Positions 24,788 to 38,195 of a DNA stretch of 64,000 nt are shown here, piece after piece. The DNA is from Caprella mutica. Taxonomy: Eukaryota; Arthropoda; Malacostraca; Amphipoda; Caprellidae. The DNA lies in the NCBI GenBank assembly GCA_947561585.1, contig CANNZV010000517.1:124001-188000 (forward strand). Reading direction: 5' to 3'. A program made the position numbers and the translations under genes. The first letter of the stretch is position 1; the number at the start of each line of letters is the position of its first letter. Under the pieces are notes generated by a model that saw nothing but the letters and a program-made list of their open reading frames with translations, searched no databases and was not told the origin of the DNA.

Positions 24788-25180
24788 AGTTTTATGAACG
24801 TATTTTATTTATTTTATGAACTCATTTTATTTAGTTTTATGATCTCATTTTATTTAGTTTTATAAACTCATCTTATTAGTTTTATGAACTCATCTTATTT
24901 AGTTTTATGAACTCATTTTATTTAGTTTTATGAACTCATCTTATTTAGTTTTATGAACTCATTTTATTCAGTTTTATGAACTCATTTTATTTAGTTTTAT
25001 AAACTCATCTTATTAGTTTTATGAACTCATCTTATTTAGTTTTATGAACTCATTTTATTTAGTTTTATGAACTCATCTTATTCAGTTTTATGAACTCATC
25101 TTATTAGTTTTATGAATTCATTTTATTCAGTTTTATGAACTCATCTTATTCAATTTTTATTCAATTTTATGAACTCATTT
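24788..25180. repeat. Minisatellite, about 23-bp unit, downstream of tRNA-Glu
   Basis: Repeats of agttttatgaactcatttta with ttt, ttc or deletion variants, about 16 copies. Confidence 0.95.
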
Positions 25181-25401
25181 TTTATGAAATCAATTTTCTG
25201 AATTTTTAATTTGATCAGAAATCACATATATTTATGTATGACTAGTACCAAATAATGAAAATGAACATCTTTTTGGGAAAATGAATGAACGAATTCAATG
25301 TTCAAATAATAAATAATATTTTCCTTTTATTTTCAATGGGAAAATATTACTTAAAAAGATATATTGAAACACATTAATATTAAATGTATATTAGATAAGG
25401 A

Positions 25402-26061
25402 GGATTGTGACAATATGCTTTTAAAATCATAGATCATAGAGAATATTATAGACGGAGAGAATTAAAGAGTATTGAATGGTTCTACACCAGCGGTATACAC
25501 CAAGGTTCATAGACTATAACAGGTTAAACGAATAGAAATAGTACGAAATGTTACTAAGAGCTGCGCCTACAAATTCTTTAGATGAAAACCTATTCTTTAG
25601 ATTAAAACCTATGTTACAATAATGGACATTTCATATTGTTTGTTTCTTATTTTATTATTGCAATATTATGTTTGTTCTTATTTTAGGCTTTTAGCTACAG
25701 TAATTAAAGCGGATGAAAATGTTAACCAGTGCCCATTAATCAACGGACACCGGAGTGAATAGCAGTTAGTTTTTTGTTCTTTTTGCTGTGATAATAACCA
25801 TTTCCTTGAAATATTTTTATACCATTCGATAGATTATTAAATTTTAAAGAATTCTAGGTTGACTCACGTGCGAGTTTAATATACCGTTTAAGAGATATTC
25901 AAGAAGGAAGACAAAAAATGTTGTTTTCTCAATGGCAATTTTTTCCCTATTCGTTTAACCTGTTATAGTCTATGAACCGCGGTATATAGTATTCGATACC
26001 ATTTCATTCCGTCTGTGATATTATTAAGATCTATGATTTTAAACGCATATTGTCACAACCC
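25402..26061. mobile_element. Family C MITE, copy 3, split by a nested insertion
   Basis: Ends ggattgtgacaatatgcttt and cgcatattgtcacaaccc. The normal interior is interrupted after agcggtata by the element at 25498-25978; the ggtata is repeated on the other side and the MITE resumes. Confidence 0.9.
25498..25978. mobile_element. Nested hAT-like element with 8-bp target duplication
   Basis: Flanked by gcggtata at 25490-25497 and 25979-25986. Inverted ends include ggttcatagactataacagg and its complement cctgttatagtctatgaacc; the left end has six extra bases (caccaa). No transposase frame; 481 bp, non-autonomous. The 8-bp duplication suggests hAT. Confidence 0.78.
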
Positions 26062-26345
26062 TATAAATCAGTAGGCAATACTTCGTTATATCACATTATA
26101 AGAATTAATATAAACAAATATAATGTAGGTACATAATATTAATGTTATATGGAAGAGATATACTGTTTTTTGTATGACTATCAAAGTGGCTCTCTGTGAA
26201 GTACAAATTTAGCTTCATTTGCTATTCAAATGTCAATTTGCATGTACTTTGGCAACAATTTCTTACAAGATACTCCTTTTTATTCATCCCAAGTTAAAAA
26301 TGAAAACACATACAAGGGTACGTGTAGCCCTGATACCTTCAGGTA

Positions 26346-26513
26346 GGGTATGTTCCGAATTATCGGTCAGTTCCACATCTTCGGTCATATGAGAAGAAAC
26401 GATATAATAATAATTATTTCACTAGGATTGGTTGAGTGAAAACAAACAACCCTAGTGAAATAATTCTTATATGACCGAAGATGTCTAACAGACCGGTAAT
26501 TCGGAACTTTCTC
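26346..26513. mobile_element. Family A MITE, copy 7, with the alternative aggttgag core
   Basis: Arms gggtatgttccgaattatcg..ccgaagatgtctaacagacc. The centre is cactaggattggttgagtga and its complement rather than the ggtatc core. Confidence 0.85.
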
Positions 26514-26747
26514 TATCATGGATACAATTTTAAAAATAATTCTTCTTCTATAAACGTGTAAACGTTCAATAACTCGGAACTCACCCTACTATATTCACTA
26601 TGATAATCAACCTCCTTCCGTATAGAGTCATAGACAATAATTAGTGATCAAATAAGTTAAAAATGACATAAAAGTAGGTATGTAAAATGAACAAAAGCCA
26701 ACAGCATCTTCCATAGTATTACATCCCAAAACATTCACAGTGAATTT

Positions 26748-27306
26748 AATGTAAATTAGTAATATTCCAAATGTTTTGCCACACTCTGTAACATGGCTGC
26801 AAGTATTAATTTAAAATTACGTTTTTCTCTGATAATATTCCAAATATTTTGCCACACTCTGCAACATGGCTGCAAGTATTAATTTAAAATTACGTTTTTC
26901 TCTGATAATATGCCAAATGTTTTGCCACACTCTGTAACATGGCTGCAAGTATTAATTTAAAATTACGTATTTCTTTGATGATGTTCCAAATGTTTTGCCA
27001 TACTCTGTAACATGGCTGCAAGTATTAATTTAAAATTACGTATTTCTTTGATGATGTTCCAAATGTTTTGCCATACTCTGTAACATGGCTGCAAGTATTA
27101 ATTTAAAATTACGTTTTTCTCTGATAATGTTCCAAATGTTTTGCCATACTCTGTAACATGGCTGCAAGTATTAATTTAAAATTACGTTTTTCTCTGATAA
27201 TATGCCAAATGTTTTGCCACACTCTGTAACATGGCTGCAAGTATTAATTTAAAATTACGTTTTTCTTTGATGATATTCCAAATGTTTTGCCACACTCTGC
27301 AACATG
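26748..27306. repeat. Tandem array, 73-bp unit, eight copies
   Basis: gccacactctgtaacatggc recurs every 73 bp from 26778 to 27289, with caagtattaatttaaaatta between. Copies differ by a few substitutions. A GA microsatellite follows at 27366. Confidence 0.96.
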
Positions 27307-28429
27307 GCAGTGTCATAAACACATCACTTTTGCAATTCTTTTTGGAGCTACTTGAGTTGAGTAGCGAGAGAGAGAGAGAGAGAGAGTATATTATCTGGAG
27401 TTAGTCACGCAGTAAGCATCTAATCTAATAAAGTCGCGACATTGTTCCATCTCTTCTTTTTCTGTTGTGCGAGCCATGTGTAATGTTCTTCTCTTTGTTC
27501 AAGAAATGCCCGGTAATTATATTAAAGAGGGCATATAGACACAGGGACAGGAAATATACACGTAGTCTCATGCCTTAAGATAGGCAGTTATCCGTTAGCT
27601 CTTTTGGCACCTAGTGAATGGACCAATCAGAGTGCAGTACCTAAAGTCTAAACCAATGAATGAAGAGTATTTCATTGACGTCACCAGTGCTACGGTAGGC
27701 AGTAAAATAATGTTGTGAGGCTACTTAATTTCCTAGTTCACTGAATGTTGACATAATCATAGGATATGAAAATAGCAATATAATGGTATTAATATTTAGT
27801 AATTTAGTAAAGATATATTTATCTATTTAGTAAAGAACACCTATAGGAAAAACTACAAAAACCCCATTGGGCTTTTTGAAATAACTTGTTAAGAAGATAA
27901 CGCATTTACAAATGATAGTATACAATATTTTGGGTATAAAATTGGGCATACCACATTCAGTTATATATATTGAATAAAGCTTCCTAAATAAACATCTATA
28001 ATTTGGATCGAATTTATTATCTAGTTTATAGGTTATAATATCGTGGCATTCAACACACAGTAATTTATTAGGATTGTAAGTCGATTATTAGAATGTGTGT
28101 CTTTTCGAAGCAACTTATTATACCTATAAGAAAGACATTTCATGAAAAAAAATCTTTATTTTCCTTTTATCTTTTGGCCATCTTAAAATAACGAGTAAAA
28201 AATTGGCTTGCATATATGTTCTGCACAATTTACTGAATTGCGCACTCTCGAGATTCGGTATATTGCGCCAAACACGTGGATATAAGAGTTTATTGAAGAT
28301 ATTATAGATATTACAAGTTCGATCACATAAGAAGAAAAAAGATATATACATATTTTTAGATTCAAACCAATATAGGTACACAAATGATTAATTACATATA
28401 CTCGACTTTATCAGTTCGAAATCCATAGA
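27307..28429. other. Mostly non-coding, with CCAAT and CRE-like motifs
   Basis: A relatively GC-rich stretch (27500-27720) contains ggaccaatcagag near 27619 and ttgacgtcacc near 27673. The rest is AT-rich with no gene. Confidence 0.45.
27366..27386. repeat. (GA)n microsatellite
   Basis: Ten GA dinucleotides. Confidence 0.95.
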
Positions 28430-28606
28430 ATGTATATCGGAGACTCCATTCACCTGCGCCTAGCACATTGTGTCGAAAACCCTGCCAGACGAATTATTTT
28501 GAGAGCACTTGAAGCCCTACCGTTAATGAAACATAAACACCAATCTTGTTATCGGAGAGCGAGCAATATTCAATATAGGCAGCTACTTGCTACCTCTTAC
28601 ACCTAA
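28430..28606 (+). other. Short open frame (58 aa), coding-like, unassigned
   Basis: ATG at 28430 to TAA at 28604-28606. It includes HLRLAHCVENPARRIILRAL and EALPLMKHKHQSCYRRASNI. GC-richer than its flanks, and could be a fragment of a decayed gene or repeat. Function unknown. Confidence 0.22.
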
Positions 28607-29037
28607 ATGTTCGTGCAATATGATGTAATGTAGTGGAAATAACATAAGTTATATCTATGTTAGATCTCTCATTTGCAAGAAAAAAAAGTCATTCCTTCAC
28701 ACAAAACTATGTATTTTCCAGTTTTCCATATGACATATATAACTGAAAATATTGCTTATGTAGGTAACTGTTACATAATTGTAGTTCAAAAATTGACCGC
28801 TAGAGAGGCTAAATGTCCTAACGATATACCATTAAAACATCTACCAAAATGCCTCTCCTGAAAAATAGCTTTTTTAAGTTATGACAGTGTTCTTGCAAAT
28901 GAGCGATATATAGACTAAAATGTTAATTCCATAGCCTCTAAAGAAGACTTCCAAAAGGAAATTTATTGTTGAGCTGGAGAAGATTAATTTGGATGTTCAT
29001 TCCCGATTGATTAAAGTTGATTAAAAGTGTTCGTAAA

Positions 29038-29238
29038 GGGTCGTACACACGTAGGGTTTTTTAAGTCTTTCCTCCAGACTTTTTGCTAAGCTCCTCCTAC
29101 TTTTTCCACGAGAATATAAGAAAAAACGATATAAATATTTTTTTTTTCTTATATTCTTGTGGGAAAAGTGGAAAAAGTAGGAGGAGCTTAGACAAAAGTC
29201 TGGTGGAAAGACTTAAAAACCCTACGTGTGTACGACCC
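29038..29238. mobile_element. Family B palindromic MITE, copy 2
   Basis: About 90-bp nearly perfect inverted arms (gggtcgtacacacgtagggt and complement) around atataagaaaaaacgatata, the module also found in family A. Flanks taaa/ttta extend the palindrome. Confidence 0.92.
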
Positions 29239-29978
29239 TTTATAGACCGTATGCTTTGGCAACAGAAATTCTTTACGTTTTTGTTCATTTCACAACTTGA
29301 CGATTGCTGTCAGCCAATTTTTGTACGGTACTCAACTTCGCATCAATTAACTACCAACTTCATCACATGCAGAATCGTACTTCAGTCCCAATGAACTATG
29401 GAGCAATAACTCGTTCTTTTACAAGGTGAAGTGATTTGTCCCTCGTAACCTGGTTGTTGAAACTCTTACGGAAATTGATGAGTCTATAAACAATGACCAT
29501 ATTTCGAACTCTATTGGGCGCCAACTGTAGAGTAGTATTGTTTAACAGCTTTTTGGGAAACGTAAAATGCCAGTTTTAAATGCCAATATGAAGAGTTAAA
29601 TTCAGTGTTGAATGAATTTTATTCTTTAATACTGAAAAGAGATTGATTTACATGGTGTATATTCTGGTTAATTCTCTATTCATTGTTTTGGGAGTCAATT
29701 TTGATAGGTTAAATCGATGATTTTAATTACTCTTTTTTTTTTAAGTTGGAAACAATTATCCGATCAGTATACAAGTAAATTACTATTTCATACCATGTGT
29801 TGTCATTCAAAATAGCGGGATTATTTTCACCTGGTAATCATATTTCAATTCTATATATAATAAAATCTTTTGATTGGTAAACTTCTCCTTATTTTTTTTT
29901 TTTTTTTGAGTTTTATAAACCCTCATCCGTATTAAACAGTTTCTTTCACATTCTATCAATTCTGAAATTATCATAAAT

Positions 29979-30290
29979 CAGAGTCACACAAGAAAACCTG
30001 ATCGTCCATCAAAAGTTCCCCAGACTAAATTTCACCCCAAAAAAGTCTTCGAACAGTTGGCTTGTGTTCAGCATGAGAATGTGTTTTCGACCCTCTGCCC
30101 CGCCGTTCGAATTGTAGCTAAATTACACCCCAAGTTGCTTGACACTGTGTGCCAAAAACTGCTTTGTTTCGAATTACTTAGGCTCAATTACTCAGGCCTA
30201 CTGTCAGCATTCTTTCGAACCGACAAAGCCCATGAATTATTCATCCAAGATATACGGAACGATGAGAGGAAGGAACACGTCGCGGCCTAG
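29979..30290 (+). other. Orphan open frame, candidate exon or gene fragment
   Basis: A possible acceptor (atcataaatcag) leads into about 100 open codons ending in TAG at 30288-30290. It includes SHTRKPDRPSKVPQTKFHPK, VFEQLACVQHENVFSTLCPA and ending RTDKAHELFIQDIRNDERKE then HVAA. The stretch is clearly more GC-rich and less repetitive than its flanks. There is no good ATG at the start and no family match from memory. Confidence 0.35.
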
Positions 30291-31118
30291 ATTTATGTGG
30301 CACTGTTAGTTCAACACCCTCTCAAGAATAGGAAATACCCAAAAAATTATCGAGCTAAATAAGTCTGGAGTAGCCAGCAGATGAGGTATTTAGTATATCG
30401 TAAATTTTAAAGTTCTAAATTGATAAAAATATCAAATATTCTTATTTTCTTAGCTTATTTATTTATTCATCATACGATATGTTAAACTGATCGTCAATAC
30501 GAATGAAATATACCCAAAATTCAATAGGTATTAATAATTATATCAAAGTGTGTACCTTGTTTTATTTTAATTATATCCTGTATAACAATCATGATCTTAA
30601 ATTTAATGGAAAATTGATATAGTTTCAATGAAAGAGTAAGCATTTTTAAAATAAGTAATTGTTCAAAGCAACCAATTGCACAAATTCTATGAATATCAAT
30701 CCCACAAAACTTCATGACAGTAGCTTTTGTGAGTTAGATTTGGCTCTAGCTAACAAGAACGTCTACAGATTAGTCTGCATGTTCCGATAGCGTTTCCCAT
30801 CAACAGTCAAGAGACAGCAATTTGTAAATCAGAGAGTTTTCTCCCGGTTACAGTAGATGCAGACACCATCGCAGTGCTAGAGTCCATTCCGCAGTCAATT
30901 GGACACTTAAGCTGACAATAACAGTTTGCCAGGAGCTTTACGGGTCAACAAATGGAAGAGTGGGTGTGTTTCTGTGGATTCGCAGTAGATGGAAGCGGAG
31001 GCTGTTGGAGTGAAAGTTGAGCCATGAGAGGGGAATAGAAGAAGTAGAGGAAAAGAGGGAGATCGTGAATGGGAGGTGGGAAATGTTTTTATTATGTTTT
31101 AGACATCGACGAATTGGT

Positions 31119-31462
31119 TTTTGGACTTGACTTGGTCTTTTCGATGACTTTGTCTTTTCGACGACTTGGTCTTTTCGATGACTTGGTCTCTTCTATGACT
31201 TGATCTTTTCGATGACTTGGTTTTTGAACTTGACTTTGTCTTTTCGATGACTTTGTCTTTTCGATGACTTTGTCTTTTCGATGACTTTGTCTTTTCGATG
31301 ACTTGGTCTTTTCGATGACTTGGTCTTTTCGACGAATTGGTCTTTTCGATGACTTGGTCTTTTCGATGACTTGGTCTTTTCTATGACTTGATCTTTTCGA
31401 TGACTTGGTCTTTGGACTTGACTTGGTCTTTGGACTTTGACTTGGTCTTTTCGGCTACTTGG
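31119..31462. repeat. Minisatellite, 17-bp unit
   Basis: Repeats of gacttggtcttttcgat with gactttgtcttttcgat variants and two larger interruptions (ggtttttgaacttgac). The minus-strand frame through it (93 codons, Lys/Ser/Arg-rich) is an artefact. Confidence 0.94.
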
Positions 31463-34400
31463 TCTTTCGTTCATAGCGGATCGTCCTTTTACTTAATGAT
31501 CAATATTGGAATAACTTAAATCACGAATATACTATTATACGTGAGAGATACTTATTATAGCTCTTTGTGAATGCAAGCAACGAATCAAAAATAGTCTATG
31601 GTTGTCAGATACAAAGATCTTTACAAATGATGGTCGACTATAAATCTAATGACTTCCATGCTAATGTAGTGATAAATATACCTCATCCTCTATTATTTGG
31701 CTTAATAGCAAAGCTATAGGTAGGTTTGGTGCTCCAAGCTAAGTAAGGAGAGGTCATTACAAGACCTTTATTCGTCCCCGAGTGGCTTTAAACTTCTGAT
31801 TGAAAAATATGAAGAGTGTGTACGAGAGTAGGTGAGTGCTCGGAGATTCGGCAGCTCGTATAATGTTCGAAACACATAATCTGGGATGTATGGCCGGTTC
31901 CATTTCATCATCAGAGTCCTTTGTAAAGAGGTTGTGGTATAAAGGATCTCTTAAAAGGGTTTTCCCTTTCACGAACCTGATTAAAAAGGGAATTGAAGAG
32001 CTTATTATATAGCTCTATAGAAGATGAGGTTTGTGAGCTTTGTAAGCCGGGAATGGCTCTTTTGAATGATTAGATGAGCACTTTATTCCAATAATAGCTC
32101 AAACTTGGGCATATCTTTTCAAATCTATTATGACCAGAACATGGAATTGAAGTTTCATCCATTGGAATTATTCATTTATTTATATAACACATAAATATCA
32201 TAAAAAACTACAGTATGCATGTAGAATTTTCGTAAAATCGAAATTTGACGACGGAAGTGAATCTGAGGCCCTGAAAATTTTTCGATTTCGGAGCAGTCTG
32301 AATATTTTTGTTCATTTCAGCAGTGTTTTAATTACAGGAATGAACATAAATTGCTATAAAAATTTCCTTATTTATCGGAAATATAATTAACATTAATGCA
32401 CTTAAAATTAACAAATAAATTATATGTCTTAATTTTAATTTGAAGGCATTCTATTTAATTTTTTTTCCTTTTTTTTTCTCTGTGCTTAATTTTTTATAAG
32501 AAAAATATACAATAATTGAGTTTAAAACTTGGATAAATATATCTGAATTATAATAAAATGTTTTAAAGGATATACGAAATTAAATTTTCTTGCGTAAATA
32601 TCGTTATTTATTTTTTAAGCATCAGGACTTTAGAACAATAAACTTCAAATTATTGATCACTCCTATTTTACAAGTTTCATGAAATCTTTGAACATGCATT
32701 CGAACTGTTCAACCATTTTAGAATCATTCAACACTCATTTTCACTATTCAAAGCAGATTTAATAAGTTGAAAATTAATTTTAATTTTCAAACATTCATTG
32801 AAGATTCATTCGAATCGTACAACTCCAATTGCCAATGTAGGACATGCATCAACTCTTACCATTTCAAATATCTTCTCGCTGAATCATTCCAGGCGTCTGA
32901 CTTCGACAATTAGACTTCAATCGTTGAACTTTGATTCGACAGACTGACTTGAAGTCGAAGAGGGGGAAGGGGGGGGGGGGTTCTAAGGCTGCAATTTCAG
33001 CCTATCGATGTATTGGTACTCACCTAAAATGGTTTATTTGTTTGTCTCAGGCTGGAGATTTCGAAATCTCGAATACTGCAAATTTATCAGTAGTCGATAT
33101 TGAATTGTTATTTATAAATTATAAAAGTATTTTCCATGCGTTATTTCGTATATTATAGAATTCAAACTAACTTAATTTCAAACAAAGCGTATAATTTATA
33201 ATTAATTTATTTGCAGAATATTGTAATATATTTATCAAAAGTTTATTTCAGGATTCCAGATGCGCTACGCCATTTGTTTCAACAATTCGTAGCAGAATTC
33301 AACTTTTCTAATCACAAGATATGAAGATATTTTTTTTGTTGAAGAACAAATTTTGTTGATCAATCATTCCATAATTAAAGATAATATTTTCTTGGCTGTC
33401 CACCATTAACTTGCCAATAACTACTACTGTAACTTGCATGGATGAATTCTAAATCTGAAATAGCTTATTCTAACCAATTTACCCTTCAATTTTGAACGAA
33501 GTTTTATGTTATTTGCATCCGAGATTAGTTAGAAGAATGATCATTTTTGATACCTTGACATCTTTTGGACCTAATAAGTAGAACTCATCGAGTGACTTCG
33601 CTATTGACTTTTATTGAACAACAGTCAATATTACTAAAAAAATCTCTAACCGGAATCAAGTTTTAAAAGGAAATTCTCGCACATGCGGTCTAACTTCCAT
33701 TGGATCCAAGTCTGTCGGTCATTGGCTAAGACAAATGGCCACTCAAATACCATTTAACTTCTCAACTTTTACTCTCACTCCGCTTCTAATTTAAGAACAA
33801 ATGAGCTGGAAAAACTTACTGTAGAGCTTTACATCTTAGGAGACGATATGGCTTCATTCGGAGCAAGAATTTTGTCCTTTCAGATTTTCTATTTTTGTAG
33901 ATACAATAAGGATGAAATTATTATAATTCATTATTGGATTATGTTTTGAATTTTATATAAAAAATAATTTGTATTATATGGTAAAGAAATTAAATATACA
34001 TGGATAGTGAACAACAGTATATGTATGTACATTATAATGGTATTTAAAATCCATTTACTGGACGAAAATAAAAATTGGAAGCAATTACAATATTTAAGTT
34101 TCTATTGAATATTGCATACAAATAAAATGTTCATTGTCTAAATAAAGATAATTGTTTTTTTTTATTATTTAGAGAAGCTCTGCTTCTTCTGCCTGCCTTT
34201 AAAAAAATGCTTATGGTCAGTTTTAAAATTTGTAGATAATTTCCCTCAGTTTTGAAAATTTCGATAAAATAAAACATGTTTTAAAAATTACTAAGCTAAT
34301 TTTTAAACCTTCAATATACAATAACCTCTCCTTAAGTATACTATATATTAATTATAAAAATACATAATATCGTACAATAAAAGGTGTTAGATGATAAATG

Positions 34401-34654
34401 ATTTGTAGCCAAATGTATATCCAGACTTGTTCCTAACTAATTAATAAACTACATAATAACTTCCTAGCTAAGGCTGACCATTAAATACTCCTGTTAATAA
34501 CTTACTATAGAACTGCTGTTTATTTGCTGCAATGCTCCCGACTAACATATCTAAGACAGTACACAAAGTTTCTGTTAGTAAGGTCTGCCGTAAATAGACT
34601 CTAATGCTTAATTATGTGACAATCCTAGGCACTATCTATGGGAATAGAGTCTCC
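31463..34654. other. AT-rich sequence without identifiable genes
   Basis: A short G-run at about 32960-32971 is the only distinctive feature. Open frames are short and compositionally random. Confidence 0.55.
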
Positions 34655-36598
34655 TTGCAGAACTATGAGTCTCCTGCAGAACTATGAGTCTCCTTGCAGA
34701 ACTATGAGTCTCCTTGCAGAACTATGAGTCTCCTTGCAGAACTATGAGTCTCCTTGCAGAACTATGAGTCTCCTTGCAGAACTATGAGTCTCCTTGCAGA
34801 ACTATGAGTCTCCTTGCAGAACTATGAGTCTCCTTGCAGAACTATGAGTCTCCTTGCAGAACTATGAGTCTCCTTGCAGAACTATGAATCTCCTTGCAGA
34901 ACTATGAGTCACCTGCAGAACTATGAGTCTCCTTGCAGAACTATGAGTCTCCTTGCAGAACTATGAGTCTCCTTGCAGAACTATGAGTCTCCTTGCAGAA
35001 CTATGAGTCTCCTTGCAGAAGTATGAGTCACCTGCAGAACTATGAGTCTCCTTGCAGAACTATGAGTCTCCTTGCAGAACTATGAGTCTCCTTGCAGAAC
35101 TATGAGTCTCCTTGCAGAACTATGAGTTTCCTTGCAGAACTATGAGTCTCCTTGCAGAACTATGAGACTCCTTGCAGATCTATGAGTCTCCTTGCAGAAC
35201 TATGAGTCTCCTTGCAGAACTATGAGTCTCCTTGCAGAACTATGAGTCTCCTTGCAGAACTATGAGTCTCCTTGCAGAACTATGAGTCTCCTTGCAGAAC
35301 TATGAGTCTCCTTGCAGAACTATGAATCTCCTTGCAGAACTATGAGTCACCTGCAGAACTATGAGTCTCCTTGCAGAACTATGAGTCTCCTTGCAGAACT
35401 ATGAGTCTCCTTGCAGAACTATGAGTCTCCTTGCAGAACTATGAGTCTCCTTGCAGAACTATGAATCTCCTTGCAGAACTATGAGTCACCTGCAGAACTA
35501 TGAGTCTCCTTTCAGAACTATGAGTCTCCTTGCAGAACTATGAGTCTCCTTGCAGAACTATGAGTCTCCTTGCAGAACTATGAGTCTCCTTGCAGAAGTA
35601 TGAGTCACCTGCAGAACTATGAGTCTCCTTGCAGAACTATGAGTCTCCTTGCAGAACTATGAGTCTCCTTGCAGAACTATGAGTTTCCTTGCAGAACTAT
35701 GAGTCTCCTTGCAGAACTATGAGACTCCTTGCAGATCTATGAGTCTCCTTGCAGAACTATGAGACTCCTTGCAGATCTATGAGTCTCCTTGCAGAACTAT
35801 GAGTCTCCTTGCAGAACTATGAGTCTCCTTGCAGAACTATGAGTCTCCTTGCAGAACTATTAGTCTCCTTGCAGAACTATGAGTCTCCTGCAGAACTATG
35901 AGTCTCCTTGCAGAACTATGAGTCTCCTTGCAGAACTATGAGTCTCCTTGCAGAACTATGAGTCTCCTTGCAGAACTATTGGTCTCCTTGCAGAACTATG
36001 AGTCTCCTGCAGAACTATGAGTCTCCTTGCAGAACTATGAGTCTCCTTGCAGAAGTATGAGTCTCCTTGCAGAACTATGAGTCTCCTTGCAGAACTATGA
36101 GTCTCCTTGCAGAACTATTGGTCTCCTTGCAGAACTATGAGTCTCCTTGCAGAACTATGAGTCTCCTTGCAGAACTATGAGTCTCCTTGCAGAACTATGA
36201 GTTTCCTTGCAGAACTATGAGTCTCCTTGCAGAACTATGAGACTCCTTGCAGAACTATGAGTCTCCTTGCAGAACTATGAGACTCCTTGCAGATCTATGA
36301 GTCTCCTTGCAGAACTATGAGTCTCCTTGCAGAACTATGAGTCTCCTTGCAGAACTATGAGTCTCCTTGCAGAACTATGAGTCTCCTTGCAGAACTATTA
36401 GTCTCCTTGCAGAACTATGAGTCTCCTGCAGAACTATGAGTCTCCTTGCAGAACTATGAGTCTCCTTGCAGAACTATGAGTCTCCTTGCAGAACTATGAG
36501 TCTCCTTGCAGAACTATTGGTCTCCTTGCAGAACTATGAGTCTCCTGCAGAACTATGAGTCTCCTTGCAGAACTATGAGTCTCCTTGCAGAACTATGC
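34655..36598. repeat. Minisatellite, 20-bp unit, about 97 copies
   Basis: Unit gagtctccttgcagaactat, with 19- and 18-bp deletion forms (gagtctcctgcagaactat, gagtcacctgcagaactat). Rare variants recur at fixed spacing, showing block duplications (for example about 35.6-36.0 kb resembles 36.1-36.5 kb). Confidence 0.97.
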
Positions 36599-36856
36599 CT
36601 ATTCCTTCAAGACTAGTGTACTAGTCTACTAGATTCAAGAGTCGCTACCACTGTATAAATAAGGGATAGAATTATTGTAAGGGAGGATTATAGCGGAAAA
36701 ATTTCCCTCACGTGAATTTGACTGAGTTTCACAGTTCATTTAATAATAATTTATCAATTTTACCAATGGTTTTATTCAGTGTTTTCAAAATTTCAACTTT
36801 TTCGATCTGATAGAATTTAAATTTGAAAATATTTTTAAAAAGGTGATATATTTTAG

Positions 36857-37969
36857 GGGTCTAGGACATTTCGTCCACGGAAAATTCGTCCACGGAAAAT
36901 TCGTCCACGGACAATTCGTCCAACGGACATTTCGTCCACGGACAATTCGTCCACGGACATTTCGTCCACGAATTGCTTAATTTTGTATTTTAAAGTGTAT
37001 ATAGGATATATTTCACAATATTTTTCACTATTACATTAATAGACATGTATAAATACATAATAGTATTAGTTATAGTGATTTATTCCGGACAATTCAATAT
37101 GAACACAAAAAAAATGTTTACCCTTCGATTAGTTATGAAATTAGACATGATAAACGGTTTGACTGTATATTTAAGTTATATATCTCCTTTAATATTTTGC
37201 ATAAATAATTAATGAGTTATGAGTATCCAAAATATGGAATTGAAATAACAGGGTGAAATGAAATAATTACAATAGGTAAAATAATAATGATTATATATGG
37301 GTTAATTATGAGTCCGAAAATATGGAACAGTACAATAGCAAGGACGGTTTTACGTTTAAATAAATAAATGCAACTCTAGAAAGTACCAATATCTACCTAA
37401 TTTTTTATAACATAATTCATTATCAATCACTTGTTAAGTACTACATTATATACTTGTATCATGTATGAATTTTTATTCAATCACTGTTAAAAAATGCGTT
37501 ATAAAAAAGTAATTTTTGTACCAATATTGCTTCTAATAACCTAATCTGAGTAATAATATTGATGTTTATTGTAGTTATTGTTATTATGTCCACTATTTTC
37601 TATGTTACTATACTCTAATAACTTCGAGACATGCCTCGCTATTATTACAGATTTTATAAGACAATGGAATAATAAAAGCGAGGCCTGCCTGTATATCATT
37701 AAAAAGTTCTCAGTTATATTATTTTACTGTTGCCGGCTAGTAGGAGCAGGAGAAGAAGATTACAATAAGAATTATGGCAAAGACCATGAATTTATATTTA
37801 CCATCAACAAATTCTGTTTTCTACTTTTATATTGCAAAATATCTGTAAATAATGTTCAATATAAATTATATACACATTATAAATATAATACAAAATAAAG
37901 CATTTACGAAATTTCCGTTGGACGAAATGTCCGTGGACGAATTGTCCATGGACGAAATGTCCGTGCAAG
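36857..37969. mobile_element. Mutator-like/foldback element with tandem 15-bp inverted ends and 9-bp target duplication
   Basis: The left end is a run of ttcgtccacggacaattcgt type repeats (36865-36975). The right end (37910-37968) is the same motif inverted (ggacgaaatgtccgtggacg). The element is flanked by identical 9-bp atattttag at 36848-36856 and 37970-37978. The interior is AT-rich with no recognisable transposase. A 9-bp duplication with long repetitive inverted ends fits Mutator-like foldback elements; family assignment is inference. Confidence 0.72.
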
Positions 37970-38195
37970 ATATTTTAGCATTTATAAAATAAAAATTCAG
38001 AACATTGATTCGAATATTAAACAATTGAATTTGGTACTTAGAGTAACCGTCAGGGCATAGAGAGTTAAATTCATGCATCTTCATTTGAATAAATTCATTC
38101 ATTAGTTAATAAGTAATAATTTTCAAAATAATAATGAGAAGATATGAGAAAATTAAATTCATGAGACGTAGTATAAACTCCGCCCCTATTCTCTC

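Noticed and set aside
24653..24865. 70-codon frame across the tRNA gene
   Set aside because: It overlaps the tRNA-Glu and runs into a repeat; no protein-like features.
24684..25180. tRNA-derived SINE
   Set aside because: The tRNA is intact, has its own Pol III terminator, and is followed by an unrelated minisatellite; no second copy in the window.
34655..36598. CRISPR-like array
   Set aside because: 20-bp units follow each other directly with no unique spacers, in a eukaryotic setting; it is a minisatellite.
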